From the NCBI GenBank assembly GCA_049323795.1, contig JBMOOH010000031.1:47698-111697 (forward strand): DNA of 64,000 nt, given 5' to 3'. Under the pieces are notes generated by a model that saw only the letters and a list, made by a program, of their open reading frames with translations, was not told where the DNA came from and searched no databases. Positions 39,200-48,348 of this stretch are shown one piece after another. Numbering within the stretch: position 1 is the stretch's first letter; each line of letters starts with the position of its first letter. The DNA comes from JAOADN01 sp049323795. GTDB taxonomy: Bacteria > Pseudomonadota > Alphaproteobacteria > Rhodobacterales > Rhodobacteraceae. The translations under genes and the position numbers were made by a program.

Positions 39200-40222
39200 T
39201 CAGCGCGGCTTCCGCGCGGGCCGCACGACCGACCGGTCGCGGACCGGGTGCGACGCGCGGATGACCTTGAACGCCCCCGTCCCCGCAACCTCGGCCACCT
39301 CGCGGAACGCTGCCTTCAGCACCGGCTCGTAGGGCAGGTGTCGGTTCGCGACCATCCAGAGCACCCCCGACCCCGTCAGCATCCGCGCCGCCGCCCGGAT
39401 GAACTCGGCCCCGAGCCGGGGATTCGCGGTGCGGCCGTCGTGGAACGGCGGGTTCATGACCACCGCGTCGCAGGGCGCGTCGGGACGGAACGTCCGCGCG
39501 TCGGCCCAGTGGAACGCCGCGCGCGGGTCGCCGACGTTCCGCCGCGCGGCCGCGAGCGCGGCGTGGTCCGCCTCGACCAGATCGACCGACACGACCCCCG
39601 GCCGCGCCAGCACCTGTGCCGCAAGCCAGCCCCACCCGGCGCCGGGATCGACGACCCGGCCCTTCAGGTCTGCCGGCAGCGCACCCGCGAGCAGGACCGA
39701 CCCCGGATCGGGCGCGTCCGCCGAGAAGGCCCCCGGCGGCGCGACGAACCCCGGCGCGGGGTGCAGGTCGGCCCCCGCCCAGTCCGCAAAGGCCGCCGTC
39801 CCCGGCGAGGCGAAGCGGGCCGCCTTGCCATGCGCCTTCGCGACCGGCGCGGACAGCGCCACCCGCCCCTTCAGCTCGCGCAGCACCGCGTCGATCCCGT
39901 CGGTCTTCTGCCCGTCGACCCAGATCGTCGCACCCCCGGGCACATGCGCCGCCGCCTCGGCCACCGCCGCCCGCGCCGCCGCGCGCGACCGCGGGATGCA
40001 GACCACCGCCGCCGCGAAGGCGCCCTCGGCGACCGGCATCACCCGATAGCCCGCCGCCGCCCAGGCGTCATGGTCCGGCCGGAACCCCTGGATCACCGTC
40101 ACCCGCCCGCGCGCGATTCCGGACAGGTCCGCGCCCGCCGCCGCCCCGAAGACGGCGACCGGCCCCTCGGGCGGCAGCGCGCCCTCGGCGGACAGCGCAA
40201 GCGACAGACGCGACTGGCTCAT
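39200..40222 (-). CDS. Class I SAM-dependent methyltransferase, RsmC-like
   Basis: 340 residues from the ATG at 40222 (MSQSRLSLALSAEG). The C-terminal half is a SAM-binding Rossmann domain: VVDPGAGWGWLAAQVLA (motif I), VDLVEADHAAL, and the N6/N2-methyltransferase motif IV NPPFHDGR. The N-terminal half is a degenerate methyltransferase-like domain, the two-domain plan of RsmC/RlmG, which methylate guanine N2 in rRNA. Exact rRNA target is uncertain. It lies 44 bp downstream of clpS on the same strand. Confidence 0.88.
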   Translation of the reverse strand: MSQSRLSLALSAEGALPPEGPVAVFGAAAGADLSGIARGRVTVIQGFRPDHDAWAAAGYRVMPVAEGAFAAAVVCIPRSRAAARAAVAEAAAHVPGGATIWVDGQKTDGIDAVLRELKGRVALSAPVAKAHGKAARFASPGTAAFADWAGADLHPAPGFVAPPGAFSADAPDPGSVLLAGALPADLKGRVVDPGAGWGWLAAQVLARPGVVSVDLVEADHAALAAARRNVGDPRAAFHWADARTFRPDAPCDAVVMNPPFHDGRTANPRLGAEFIRAAARMLTGSGVLWMVANRHLPYEPVLKAAFREVAEVAGTGAFKVIRASHPVRDRSVVRPARKPR

Positions 40223-40266
40223 GGGGGTGCGGACGGACCTGCGACGGGGAAGCGTGGTGCCCCGCG

Positions 40267-40611
40267 CTATTCCTTTTCCATCGTGCACTGCAAGGGGTGC
40301 TGATGGCGGCGCGAGAAATCCATCACCTGCGCCACCTTCGTCTCGGCCACCTCGAACGAGAACACGCCCACCACCGCGACACCCTTCTTGTGCACGGTCA
40401 GCATGATCTCGAACGCATGCGCATGGCTCATCCCGAAGAACCGCTCGAGCACGTGGACGACGAACTCCATCGGCGTGTAGTCGTCGTTCAGGAGCAGCAC
40501 CTTGTAGAGCGGCGGGCGCTGCGTCCTGGGCTTCGTCTTCGTGATGACCGACGCCTCGCCCTCGGTCCCGGCCTTGCGGCCGGCCATCGTCATGGGTCCA
40601 AAGGGCGGCAT
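40267..40611 (-). CDS. clpS: ATP-dependent Clp protease adaptor ClpS
   Basis: 114 residues from the ATG at 40611 (MPPFGPMTMAGRKAG); an internal ATG at 40593 is an alternative. ClpS delivers N-degron substrates to ClpAP. Seen: the family core PPLYKVLLLNDDYTPMEFVVHVLERFF with the N-degron pocket residues (NDDYTPM), IMLTVHKKGVAVVGVFSFEVAETKV, and the C-terminal HQHPLQCTMEKE. clpA is not adjacent on this side. Confidence 0.96.
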   Translation of the reverse strand: MPPFGPMTMAGRKAGTEGEASVITKTKPRTQRPPLYKVLLLNDDYTPMEFVVHVLERFFGMSHAHAFEIMLTVHKKGVAVVGVFSFEVAETKVAQVMDFSRRHQHPLQCTMEKE

Positions 40612-40721
40612 CTTCGCGGGCGTCTCCTCGGGATTCGCCGCTGGCAGAGCGACGCCGTCACAATATAATCCCATCGGCCCGTGAGAAAAGGGTTGCCTTC
40701 CGGGAGGATCAGGACGGTCCG

Positions 40722-41471
40722 ATGATCCCGATTTCCACCATCGCCTTCGACGCCGACGACACCCTCTGGCACAACGAGCGCTTCTTCCGGCTGACGCAGG
40801 AGCGGTTCGCGGCCCTTCTTGCCGACCACACCGACCGCGATCACCTGTCCGAGCGGCTTCTCGCGGCCGAGCGCCGCAACGTGGGCCGCTACGGTTTCGG
40901 CATCAAAGGCTTCGTCCTGTCGATGATCGAGACGGCGCTCGACGTGACCGAGGACCGCGTTCCCGCCCGTGTGGTCCGCGATCTGATCGCGGCGGGGCAG
41001 GAGATGCTCGCCCACCCGATCGAGCTTCTGCCCCACGCCCGCGCGACGATGGAGGCGCTGAAGCAGGACCACCGCCTTCTCGTCATTACCAAGGGTGATC
41101 TGCTCGACCAGGAACGCAAGGTGGCGCAGTCGGGCCTTGGCGACCTTTTCGACGGGGTCGAGATCGTGTCGGAAAAGACCGCCGAGACCTACCGGACCAT
41201 CTTCCGGCGTCGCGGGATCGCGCCGCCCTCGGCCATGATGGTCGGCAACTCGCTGAAATCCGATGTCCTCCCGGCCATCGCCGCCGGGGCCTTTGGCACC
41301 CATGTCCCCCATGACCTGACCTGGGCGCTCGAACACGAGGACGCCCCCGAGGGCCATCCCCGCTTCCGCCGCATCCGGCACCTCGGCGAACTGCCCGACC
41401 TCGCCGCCGTGCTCCGGGCGAAGGGGGCCGCCGGGGTTGCGGCTGGCGGAGAATCCGGCAGGGCACCATAG
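40722..41471 (+). CDS. HAD family hydrolase
   Basis: 249-residue haloacid-dehalogenase-type phosphatase. Seen: motif I FDADDTLWHNE (catalytic Asp pair, DxDDT form), motif II LLVITKGD (Ser/Thr position), motif III KTAETY region, and motif IV MVGNSLKSDVLPAIAAGA. The cap domain lies between motif I and II. Substrate unknown. A clear SD (GGGAGGATC) precedes the start. Divergent from clpS with a 110-bp spacer. Confidence 0.92.
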   Translation: MIPISTIAFDADDTLWHNERFFRLTQERFAALLADHTDRDHLSERLLAAERRNVGRYGFGIKGFVLSMIETALDVTEDRVPARVVRDLIAAGQEMLAHPIELLPHARATMEALKQDHRLLVITKGDLLDQERKVAQSGLGDLFDGVEIVSEKTAETYRTIFRRRGIAPPSAMMVGNSLKSDVLPAIAAGAFGTHVPHDLTWALEHEDAPEGHPRFRRIRHLGELPDLAAVLRAKGAAGVAAGGESGRAP

Positions 41472-41645
41472 CAATAGCGGTCTGCCTGGGGCGACACCGC
41501 CAGATATGGTGGGCCCAGCGATGTGAGATTCATCCTGAAAGTCGTTGGAATCAGGGTATTTTCGCACCCGCAACCCTGTGCTATCGTGACATTCGCGCAG
41601 CTCCTCGCAAGAACCGGAGCGCGAGGCAGGACAAGGGCAGTACAC

Positions 41646-43790
41646 GTGGCGACTTTTCCGGCGCAATCCGTCCGTTCGGCGGTTCTGACACTGATGTTCA
41701 TGGCCGCCCTGGCGATCGCGCCGCTGGCTGCCCTCGCGGCCCCCTTCGCCGCCTACGTGATCGACGCCCGCACCGGCCAGGTCCTTTACCAGACGAACGC
41801 CGAGACGCGCCTGCATCCGGCATCCCTGACCAAGATGATGACGCTCTACGTCACCTTCCAGGCGATCGAGCGGGGCGAGATAACACTCGACACCAGGGTC
41901 ACGATCTCGCAGCGTGCCGCCGGGCAGGCCCCGTCGAAGCTCGGGCTCAAGCCCGGCCAGAAGATCGCGCTGCGCTACCTGATCCGCGCGGCGGCGATCA
42001 AGTCGGCCAATGATGCCGCAACCGCGATCGCCGAGGCGATATCCGGGTCCGAGCCGGCCTTTGCCGAGCGGATGACCCGTACCGCGAAGGCTCTGGGAAT
42101 GACCGGCTCGACCTTCAAGAACGCGAACGGTCTGACCGCAGCGGGCCACCTGTCCACGGCGCGCGACCTGACCCTGCTTGGCCGGCACCTGTTCTACGAC
42201 TATCCCCAGTACTACAACGTGTTCTCGCGCCGGACCGCGGATGCGGGCGTGGCACAGGTCGCGTCCACGAACCGCAAGTTCCTGGAGAGCTACGAGGGCG
42301 CCGACGGGATCAAGACAGGCTACACCGTCCCGGCGGGCTTCAACCTGACCGCTTCGGCCCAGCGTGGCGACAAGCGGATCATCGCCACCATCCTCGGCGG
42401 TCTCTCGACCGCCTCGCGGAACCAGAAGATGGCGGACCTGCTGGACCTCGGCTTCAGGCTGGCTCCGGACCGTGCGCCGGTGCAGAAACCGGCCCTGCCT
42501 GCCTACGAGCCGGGCGGCCAGATGCTTCTTGCGGATGCGGCGCCCGGCGCGACCCCCGGGTCGGCGTCCGGAGCGGCCGACGATCCGGTCGCCGCGCAGA
42601 TCGCGGCCGATGTCGATATCGGCATGAACGACCCCGCCGACGGTCCCGCCGCAGGCAAGACGCTCCGCGTGGCGGCGGCGGTGCAGGCCAGCCCGCGCCC
42701 GGCTTCGCGGCCTCCGTCCGATGCGGGCATGACGGAAACCGTCGCTGAAGCGCCCGCGGGCGCCACGGCCGCAGCGCCGGTCCCGACAGCCTCGGCAGTC
42801 CCGGTCGCCGATGCCCCGGAAACCCCGGCCGCGGACGGGCCCGTCTTCGCGCAGACGGCCAGTCCGCAGCCCGAGACACTTGCGCTTGCCGCGGCGGACC
42901 CGGCCGCGGCCGCGTCGCCGCTCGACCCGGCCGCCGCCGAGGCGCTTGCCCGCGCCGTGACGGCGGCCGGGGTGGGCAGGGTCGATACCTCCGGCACACC
43001 GCCCGTGCCGGTCCTGACGGCGTCGGCTGCCGATCCCGGCGCGTCGCCGGCGACCGCTCCGGAGCCGGATACCGGGATCGCCACCGCCGGCGTGACAGAC
43101 ATCGACGCGGCAGTGCTGCTGGCGCTCGGCGGCGGAAGCGGCGGGACCGCGATGCCCGGTATCCGGCCCCAGGCCCGTCCCGGAAACCGTCCGTCGGGCA
43201 CGGGCGGAACACCCGATGCAGAGCTGCAGCTTGCCGCGCTCGGGACAGAGGAGCCCCCCACCCTGACCGATGCCGTCGCGTTCGAGGATACCGCGGCCGC
43301 TGCCCAAACTGTGGACGCGGCTGCAACGGACACGGCTGCAACAGAGGGGGCCGCCATGGAGACGGCCGTCGCACTGGCGCCTGACTCCGCCTCTGCCCTC
43401 GCAGGCACGGCGGACCCTGGCGCAGCCGCACCTCCCGTCATGCCCGAAATCATCCTCGCCGAAGCCGTCGAGCCGTCGCCCCCGGCCCCGCAACTGGAAG
43501 TCGTCACCCGCGTGTCGTCATCGGGCGGCCGGCAATGGGGTATCTCGGTCGGCCGCTTCGGGTCACGCAACGAGGCCGAGCGCGTGCTGATCCGTACCGC
43601 GCTCATCGAGATGAACTCGCTCGACGAGGCGCTTCGCAAGGTGGTGAGCCGTGGCGGACGCTTCGACGCGAGCTTCGTGGGGATGACCGAGCAGGGCGCG
43701 GAACTCGCCTGCCGCCGTCTCATCGCGCGGTCGAGCGACTGCACCGTCATCGAGCCGACCGGTGAACAGACCGCTGAGCCGACCGGCTGA
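41646..43790 (+). CDS. D-alanyl-D-alanine carboxypeptidase with C-terminal SPOR domain
   Basis: 714 residues from the GTG at 41646 (AAGGG eight bases upstream), which puts a Sec signal peptide at 1-31 ending LAALA-APF; the longer frame from 41523 buries the signal. Peptidase S11 motifs: SLTK (Ser60, Lys63), SAN (Ser120-Asn122) and KTG (223-225). Residues about 280-610 are an Ala/Pro/Thr-rich low-complexity linker. The end (about 620-712: WGISVGRFGSRNEAERVL to GAELACRRLIARSSDC) is a SPOR domain that binds denuded septal glycan. So it trims pentapeptides at the septum. The protein is much longer than ordinary DacA (about 400 aa) because of the linker. Confidence 0.94.
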   Translation: MATFPAQSVRSAVLTLMFMAALAIAPLAALAAPFAAYVIDARTGQVLYQTNAETRLHPASLTKMMTLYVTFQAIERGEITLDTRVTISQRAAGQAPSKLGLKPGQKIALRYLIRAAAIKSANDAATAIAEAISGSEPAFAERMTRTAKALGMTGSTFKNANGLTAAGHLSTARDLTLLGRHLFYDYPQYYNVFSRRTADAGVAQVASTNRKFLESYEGADGIKTGYTVPAGFNLTASAQRGDKRIIATILGGLSTASRNQKMADLLDLGFRLAPDRAPVQKPALPAYEPGGQMLLADAAPGATPGSASGAADDPVAAQIAADVDIGMNDPADGPAAGKTLRVAAAVQASPRPASRPPSDAGMTETVAEAPAGATAAAPVPTASAVPVADAPETPAADGPVFAQTASPQPETLALAAADPAAAASPLDPAAAEALARAVTAAGVGRVDTSGTPPVPVLTASAADPGASPATAPEPDTGIATAGVTDIDAAVLLALGGGSGGTAMPGIRPQARPGNRPSGTGGTPDAELQLAALGTEEPPTLTDAVAFEDTAAAAQTVDAAATDTAATEGAAMETAVALAPDSASALAGTADPGAAAPPVMPEIILAEAVEPSPPAPQLEVVTRVSSSGGRQWGISVGRFGSRNEAERVLIRTALIEMNSLDEALRKVVSRGGRFDASFVGMTEQGAELACRRLIARSSDCTVIEPTGEQTAEPTG

Positions 43791-43860
43791 CCGGGGGGCC
43801 ATGGGCGGAGCGAACGGCCGCCCTGCCGGCGGGAATGTCGCCGTTCCCGCCTGCTCGGGA

Positions 43861-44019
43861 TCAGGGCTTCGGACGGTCGTCCCAGTCCGACGAAAGCATG
43901 CGCTGCGCATCGCCCTGCGGATCGTCGTACTGGCGGTTCCGCAACGCCCAGACGAATCCGGCGAGCCCGAGAAGTCCGAGCCCCAGCGACACCGGGATGA
44001 GCAGGGCAAGCACCAGCAC
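43861..44019 (-). CDS. ccoS: cbb3-type cytochrome oxidase assembly protein CcoS
   Basis: 52 residues: one membrane helix (LVLALLIPVSLGLGLLGLAGF) followed by the family signature WALRNRQYDDPQGDAQRML. CcoS is needed for haem and copper insertion into the cbb3 oxidase. The start is GTG at 44019, with AGGAG eight bases upstream; a second in-frame GTG follows two codons later. It lies 11 bases after the ccoI stop. Too short for ordinary ORF filters. Confidence 0.93.
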   Translation of the reverse strand: MLVLALLIPVSLGLGLLGLAGFVWALRNRQYDDPQGDAQRMLSSDWDDRPKP

Positions 44020-44030
44020 GGGTGGATCTC

Positions 44031-46271
44031 CTATTTCAGGCGAAGCGCGTTCAGCGACACGGTGAGGGACGAGGTGGACATGGCCAGCGCCGCGATGAGC
44101 GGCGTGGCGAGGCCGGCGATGGCCACCGGAACTGCGACGACATTGTAGGCGAGCGACAGCGCGAAGTTCTGCCGGATGCGCCGCCGCGCCTGCACGGCGA
44201 TCCTGAGCGCATCCGCGACGGGCGAGATGTCCTGTCCGAGGAACACGATGTCGGACGCGACCCGCGCTGCATCGAGTGCAGAGGCCGGAGAGATCGAGAC
44301 ATGCGCGCCTGCAAGGGCGGCCGTGTCGTTCAGCCCGTCCCCGACCATCAGGACCTTCCGCCCGCCGGCAGCCAGCCCGGCGATCCGCGCGGCCTTTTCC
44401 TCGGGCCGGACCCCCGCCTGCCACTCTGCGATCCCGAGCCTGCGGGCGAGCCCGCCGACCGCGCCCGGATTGTCGCCCGACAGAAGGATGACCCGTACGC
44501 CCCCGGCGGTCAGCGCGGCGACCAGCCGTGCCGCGCCGGGGATGACGCGGTCGGCGAAGGGAATGGCGCGAGGCGCGCTTCCGCCGCCCGGGGAAAGCCA
44601 CACGGCCGTCGCCCCGGGCGCATCCGTCGCCCCGGCCCAGTCGGCGCGCCCCAACCGGACGCGCCGGCCTTGCAGGCTTCCCTCGACACCCGCGCCCGGG
44701 ACCTCGCGCACCTCGGAAAGCGGTGCGGGGACGATGCCGCGCGCCTGGACCGCTGCGGCAAGACTGCGCGACAGGGGATGGGACGAGGCGGCAGCGAGGG
44801 CGGCGGCGACGGCAAGATCGCCTGCCGGCAGCGCGTCGAGGCCCGAGGGCTCGGGCGTTCCCGCAGTCAGCGTGCCGGTCTTGTCGAAAACGACCGTGTC
44901 GACCTCGGCCAGCCGTTCGAGCGCGGTGCCGTCCTTGACCAGCATCCCCAGCCGGAACAGCCGCCCCGAGGCCGAAGCGACGACTGCGGGAACCGCCAGC
45001 GCGAGCGCGCAGGGGCAGGTGATGATGAGCACCGCCGCCGCCACGTTCACGGCAAGGCGCAAATCGCCTCCGGTGACGTACATCCAGCCGGCAAAGGTCG
45101 AGAAGGCCAGGATGTGGACGCTCGGCGAGTATTTGCGCGCCATCCGGTCGGCCAGCGAGGTGTAGCGCGTCCGCGCGTTCTCTGCCGCCGCGACCAGTTC
45201 GGTCATCCGGAAAAGCGAGGTGTCGCGCCCCGCCGCCGTGACGCGCAGGGTCAGCGGCGCGGTCAGGTTGACCTCGCCGGCGCTGACCGCGGCTCCCGGT
45301 CCGACGGCGGCTGGCAGCGTCTCGCCAGTCAGGAGCGAGCGGTCGAGTTCCGATACTCCGGCAGCGACGAGCCCGTCCACCGGCATCCGGCCGCCGGGGC
45401 GGACGAGGATCAGGTCGCCGACCGCGAGCGATGCCGCCGGAACCGTCTCTTCGGAGTCGCCCGTCAGCCGCACGGCCTTCGGCACCTCGAGCGCCGCGAG
45501 TTCCTCGGCAGCCGAACGCGCCGCAGCGCGGGCCCGGAAATCGAGGTACCGCCCGGCGAGCAGGAAGAAGGACAGCGACACCGCCGCGTCGAAATAGGCA
45601 TACTCGCCCGAATTGATGGTCTCGTAGAGCGAGATCGCAGGGGCGAGGATCAGCGCGAGCGAGATCGGCACGTCCATCCCCAGCCTGCCGGCCCGGAGCG
45701 ACGCCCAGGCCGAGGCGAAGAAGGGTTGCCCCGAGAATGCCAGGGTGGGCAGCGCGATGGCGGCGCTGATCCAGTGGAAGAGATCCCGCGTGGCGCCCTC
45801 GGCCCCCGACCACACGGCCACCGACAGAAGCATGATGTTCATGGTCGAGAACCCGGCGACGCCGAGCCGCATCAGGAGATCGCGGGACCGCGCCTCGGTC
45901 TCGGTCGTCGAGAGCAGCGTGCCGTCAAGTTCGTGCGCGGGGTAGCCGGCTGCCTCGAGCGCGCCGGTCAGCCGGTCCACCGGGAGGTCGGGGGCCGCCG
46001 AGACCACCACCCGGCGCTGGGTCAGGTTCACCCGGGCCGACCGGACACCGGGCAGGGCGGACAGGGTGCGCTCGACATCGCCGATGCACACCGCGCAATG
46101 GGCGGTCGGAAGCGACAGCACGATGTCGCCGTCACGCGCCGCCGCCCGTGCGGCAAGGCCCTCGGCGGCCGGGGCCGCGATGCAGGCAGGGCAGGCGGAC
46201 AGGGCTGCGGGCGCCTCCGGGGCGGAAGCGGCCAGGGTCGTGTCGCCCGCCCGCAGGTTGGCAGGGGGCAA
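44031..46271 (-). CDS. ccoI: Copper-translocating P-type ATPase CcoI
   Basis: 746 residues, exporting Cu(I) to the site of cbb3 oxidase assembly. Seen: the CcoI-specific N-terminal CPAC, a metal-binding-domain-like HCAVC, several membrane helices, the transport motif CPC in IITCPCALALAVP, phosphorylation DKTGTLT, and MVGDGLNDTAAL in the hinge. The likely start is TTG at 46271, five bases after the ccoH stop; no ATG or GTG lies between the stop and the CPAC motif, so the exact start is uncertain. Distinguished from CopA by the CPAC/CcoI context and operon. Confidence 0.93.
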   Translation of the reverse strand: MPPANLRAGDTTLAASAPEAPAALSACPACIAAPAAEGLAARAAARDGDIVLSLPTAHCAVCIGDVERTLSALPGVRSARVNLTQRRVVVSAAPDLPVDRLTGALEAAGYPAHELDGTLLSTTETEARSRDLLMRLGVAGFSTMNIMLLSVAVWSGAEGATRDLFHWISAAIALPTLAFSGQPFFASAWASLRAGRLGMDVPISLALILAPAISLYETINSGEYAYFDAAVSLSFFLLAGRYLDFRARAAARSAAEELAALEVPKAVRLTGDSEETVPAASLAVGDLILVRPGGRMPVDGLVAAGVSELDRSLLTGETLPAAVGPGAAVSAGEVNLTAPLTLRVTAAGRDTSLFRMTELVAAAENARTRYTSLADRMARKYSPSVHILAFSTFAGWMYVTGGDLRLAVNVAAAVLIITCPCALALAVPAVVASASGRLFRLGMLVKDGTALERLAEVDTVVFDKTGTLTAGTPEPSGLDALPAGDLAVAAALAAASSHPLSRSLAAAVQARGIVPAPLSEVREVPGAGVEGSLQGRRVRLGRADWAGATDAPGATAVWLSPGGGSAPRAIPFADRVIPGAARLVAALTAGGVRVILLSGDNPGAVGGLARRLGIAEWQAGVRPEEKAARIAGLAAGGRKVLMVGDGLNDTAALAGAHVSISPASALDAARVASDIVFLGQDISPVADALRIAVQARRRIRQNFALSLAYNVVAVPVAIAGLATPLIAALAMSTSSLTVSLNALRLK

Positions 46272-46275
46272 GGCG

Positions 46276-46731
46276 CTAGCCCCGCACCGACAGCGAGAGC
46301 CGCTTGCGGTAGGCCGTCCCGTCCGCGGCGCGGGCCTCGACATAGAGCACCCACTTGCCCGGCGCGAGCGTCAGGTCGGCCGCCCAGACCGCCCCGTCGC
46401 GCCGGAACTCGGGCACCCTGTCGTCCTTGTCCTCGGTGGCGCGCCCGACCGTGACCGAGAGATCCCGCAGATCGGCGGGACGTCCGGCGCGATCGGTGAA
46501 GGCCAGCGTGAGCCGCCCCGGCGCATAGGCTTCGGCCACTCTCCAGCCCAGCGCCTCCTGCGCCTTGCGGTCACGGTCGAACGTCTGCGAGGCGACATAG
46601 CTGTTGGCCACCTCGAGTCCCGGAAAGGTGGTGACGGCCTTGACCGCCATCAGCACGTTGACGCCGATGATGATCGCAAAGGCCCCGACCGTGATCGCAA
46701 ACACATGTGTTCCCGTGAGCCGTCGCTCCAT
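46276..46731 (-). CDS. ccoH: FixH/CcoH cbb3 oxidase assembly protein
   Basis: 151 residues, one N-terminal membrane helix (VFAITVGAFAIIIGVNVLMAVKAVTTFPGLEVANSYVAS) and a periplasmic domain rich in beta strands ending KRLSLSVRG. FixH-type proteins stabilise CcoP/CcoN during assembly. The FPGLEVANSYVASQ segment is typical of the family. The gene starts two bases after the ccoG stop and is followed by ccoI. Confidence 0.92.
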   Translation of the reverse strand: MERRLTGTHVFAITVGAFAIIIGVNVLMAVKAVTTFPGLEVANSYVASQTFDRDRKAQEALGWRVAEAYAPGRLTLAFTDRAGRPADLRDLSVTVGRATEDKDDRVPEFRRDGAVWAADLTLAPGKWVLYVEARAADGTAYRKRLSLSVRG

Positions 46732-46733
46732 GG

Positions 46734-48176
46734 TCACTTTCCCTTTCCCTGAAAGACCGAGTCGGCATAGGTCCGTTCGTTGCTTCCCCGGTCCTCGATC
46801 CAGAAGCGCAGGGGGATCCGGCGGGCCTCGGCCTCGGGTGTCCCGGGTCCGGCCGAGACATAGAGCCGCTGGGTCAGCGTCTGGTTGGCCGGAACGACGA
46901 CGGACAGCCCCGACGTACCTTCGAGCGAGATGCGAAGGTTCGCATCGGTCGCGATCGAGATGCCGAAGGGCCGGTCCTCGCCCTGCATGTTGCGCAGCCG
47001 CACCTCGTAGATGTTGCGGATCGTCCCGTCCGACAGCGTGACGTAGAGCGGGTTCCGGACCGGGCTCACGTTCACGTCGATGGGCGAGCGCAGGAACAGC
47101 GCCACGACCAGCCCCACGCCGACCCCGGCCCAGAGGATCGTGTAGACGATGGTCCGCAGCCGGAAGATGTGCCGCCACGGCGACTTCGGGGGAAGACCGG
47201 CACGCTCGGCCTCTTCGTCCTTCAGCGCAAGGTATCCGATCAGGCCGCGGGGCTTGCCGATCCGGTCCATCACGTCGTCGCAGGCGTCGATGCAGAGCGC
47301 GCAGGTGATGCACTCCATCTGCTGTCCCTTGCGGATGTCGATTCCCATCGGGCAGACGTTCACGCAGGCCATGCAGTCGATGCAGTCGCCCTGTTTCACG
47401 TCGTCTCCGACGACCGCGTCCTTCTGCAGCTTCCCCCGCGGCTCGCCCCGCCACGGCCGGTAGGACACGGTGAGCGTGTCCTCGTCCATCATTGCCCCCT
47501 GGATGCGGGGCCAAGGGCAGGCATACATGCAGATCTGCTCGCGGAAGAAGCCGCCGAAGCTGAAGGTCGTCGCGGTCAGGATCGCGATGGTCAGGTAGGC
47601 GACCGGGTGCGCGGTGCCGTTCACGAGATCCGCCGCAAGCGTCGGCGCATCCGTGAAATAGAACACCCAGGCCCCGCCGGTGGCGAGGGCGATGGCCAGC
47701 CAGACTGCCCACTTCGTGAGCCGGAGCCGTGCCTTGCGGGCATCCCACCTCTGGTGCCAGAGCCGCACGCGCGCGTTCCGGTCGCCCTCGATCCAGCGCT
47801 CGACGAGGATGAAGAGATCGGTCCACACCGTCTGCGGACAGGCATAGCCGCACCAGACCCGGCCGAGCGCCGAGGTGAAAAGGAAAAGGCCGAGACCGGC
47901 CATGATGAGCAGGCCCGCGACGAAGTAGAACTCCTGCGGCCAGATTTCGATCATGAAGAAGAAGAAGCGCCGGTTGGCCAGGTCGACCAGGACGGCCTGG
48001 TCGGGGAGGTTCGGGCCCCGGTCCCAGCGGATCCAGGGGGTGACGTAGTAGATGCCGAGGGTGATCGCCATGATCACCCACTTGAGGTTCCGGAACCTTC
48101 CGTGGACGCGCCGCGGAAACACGGGTTCGCGGGCGGCGTAAAGGGCCGGTGGGCTGTCGGTCGGGTTCATGGACAT
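46734..48176 (-). CDS. ccoG: Cytochrome c oxidase accessory protein CcoG (FixG)
   Basis: 480-residue membrane protein with about five helices and two ferredoxin-type [4Fe-4S] motifs: CIDCMACVNVCP and CITCALCIDAC (residues about 260-300). CGYACPQTVWTDLF near residue 105 is the other conserved CcoG block. It is thought to reduce Cu(II) for cbb3 assembly. First gene of ccoGHIS; an FNR-like box lies 55 bp upstream. The usual upstream partners ccoNOQP are absent. Confidence 0.95.
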   Translation of the reverse strand: MSMNPTDSPPALYAAREPVFPRRVHGRFRNLKWVIMAITLGIYYVTPWIRWDRGPNLPDQAVLVDLANRRFFFFMIEIWPQEFYFVAGLLIMAGLGLFLFTSALGRVWCGYACPQTVWTDLFILVERWIEGDRNARVRLWHQRWDARKARLRLTKWAVWLAIALATGGAWVFYFTDAPTLAADLVNGTAHPVAYLTIAILTATTFSFGGFFREQICMYACPWPRIQGAMMDEDTLTVSYRPWRGEPRGKLQKDAVVGDDVKQGDCIDCMACVNVCPMGIDIRKGQQMECITCALCIDACDDVMDRIGKPRGLIGYLALKDEEAERAGLPPKSPWRHIFRLRTIVYTILWAGVGVGLVVALFLRSPIDVNVSPVRNPLYVTLSDGTIRNIYEVRLRNMQGEDRPFGISIATDANLRISLEGTSGLSVVVPANQTLTQRLYVSAGPGTPEAEARRIPLRFWIEDRGSNERTYADSVFQGKGK

Positions 48177-48230
48177 ACTTCGGACGTCTGTTCGCCGGAC
48201 GAGGTCTAGCCGCAGCGCGGGCGGCGAACC

Positions 48231-48244
48231 TTGATGCAGGTCAA
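48231..48244 (-). promoter_or_regulatory. FNR/FixK-type binding site upstream of ccoG
   Basis: TTGATGCAGGTCAA is one base away from the FnrL consensus TTGAT-N4-ATCAA and lies 55 bp upstream of the ccoG start, a plausible activator distance when the 5' leader is short. cco genes are well-known FnrL/FixK targets in low oxygen. There is no other gene between it and ccoG. Confidence 0.7.
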
Positions 48245-48348
48245 GAAGCGACGCCGCGGGCGCGGCCGGACCTGCGACAGGGTATCAGCCTCCGGCGGTG
48301 CTGCCGGAAGGGTTCTCGGACGGGCCTTCACCGGCCCTCGTCGGTCCG

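Noticed and set aside
40590..43493. A 967-codon minus-strand frame opposite clpS, the HAD gene and the carboxypeptidase
   Set aside because: Runs through several unrelated genes and promoters; composition is Gly/Arg-rich and matches no family.
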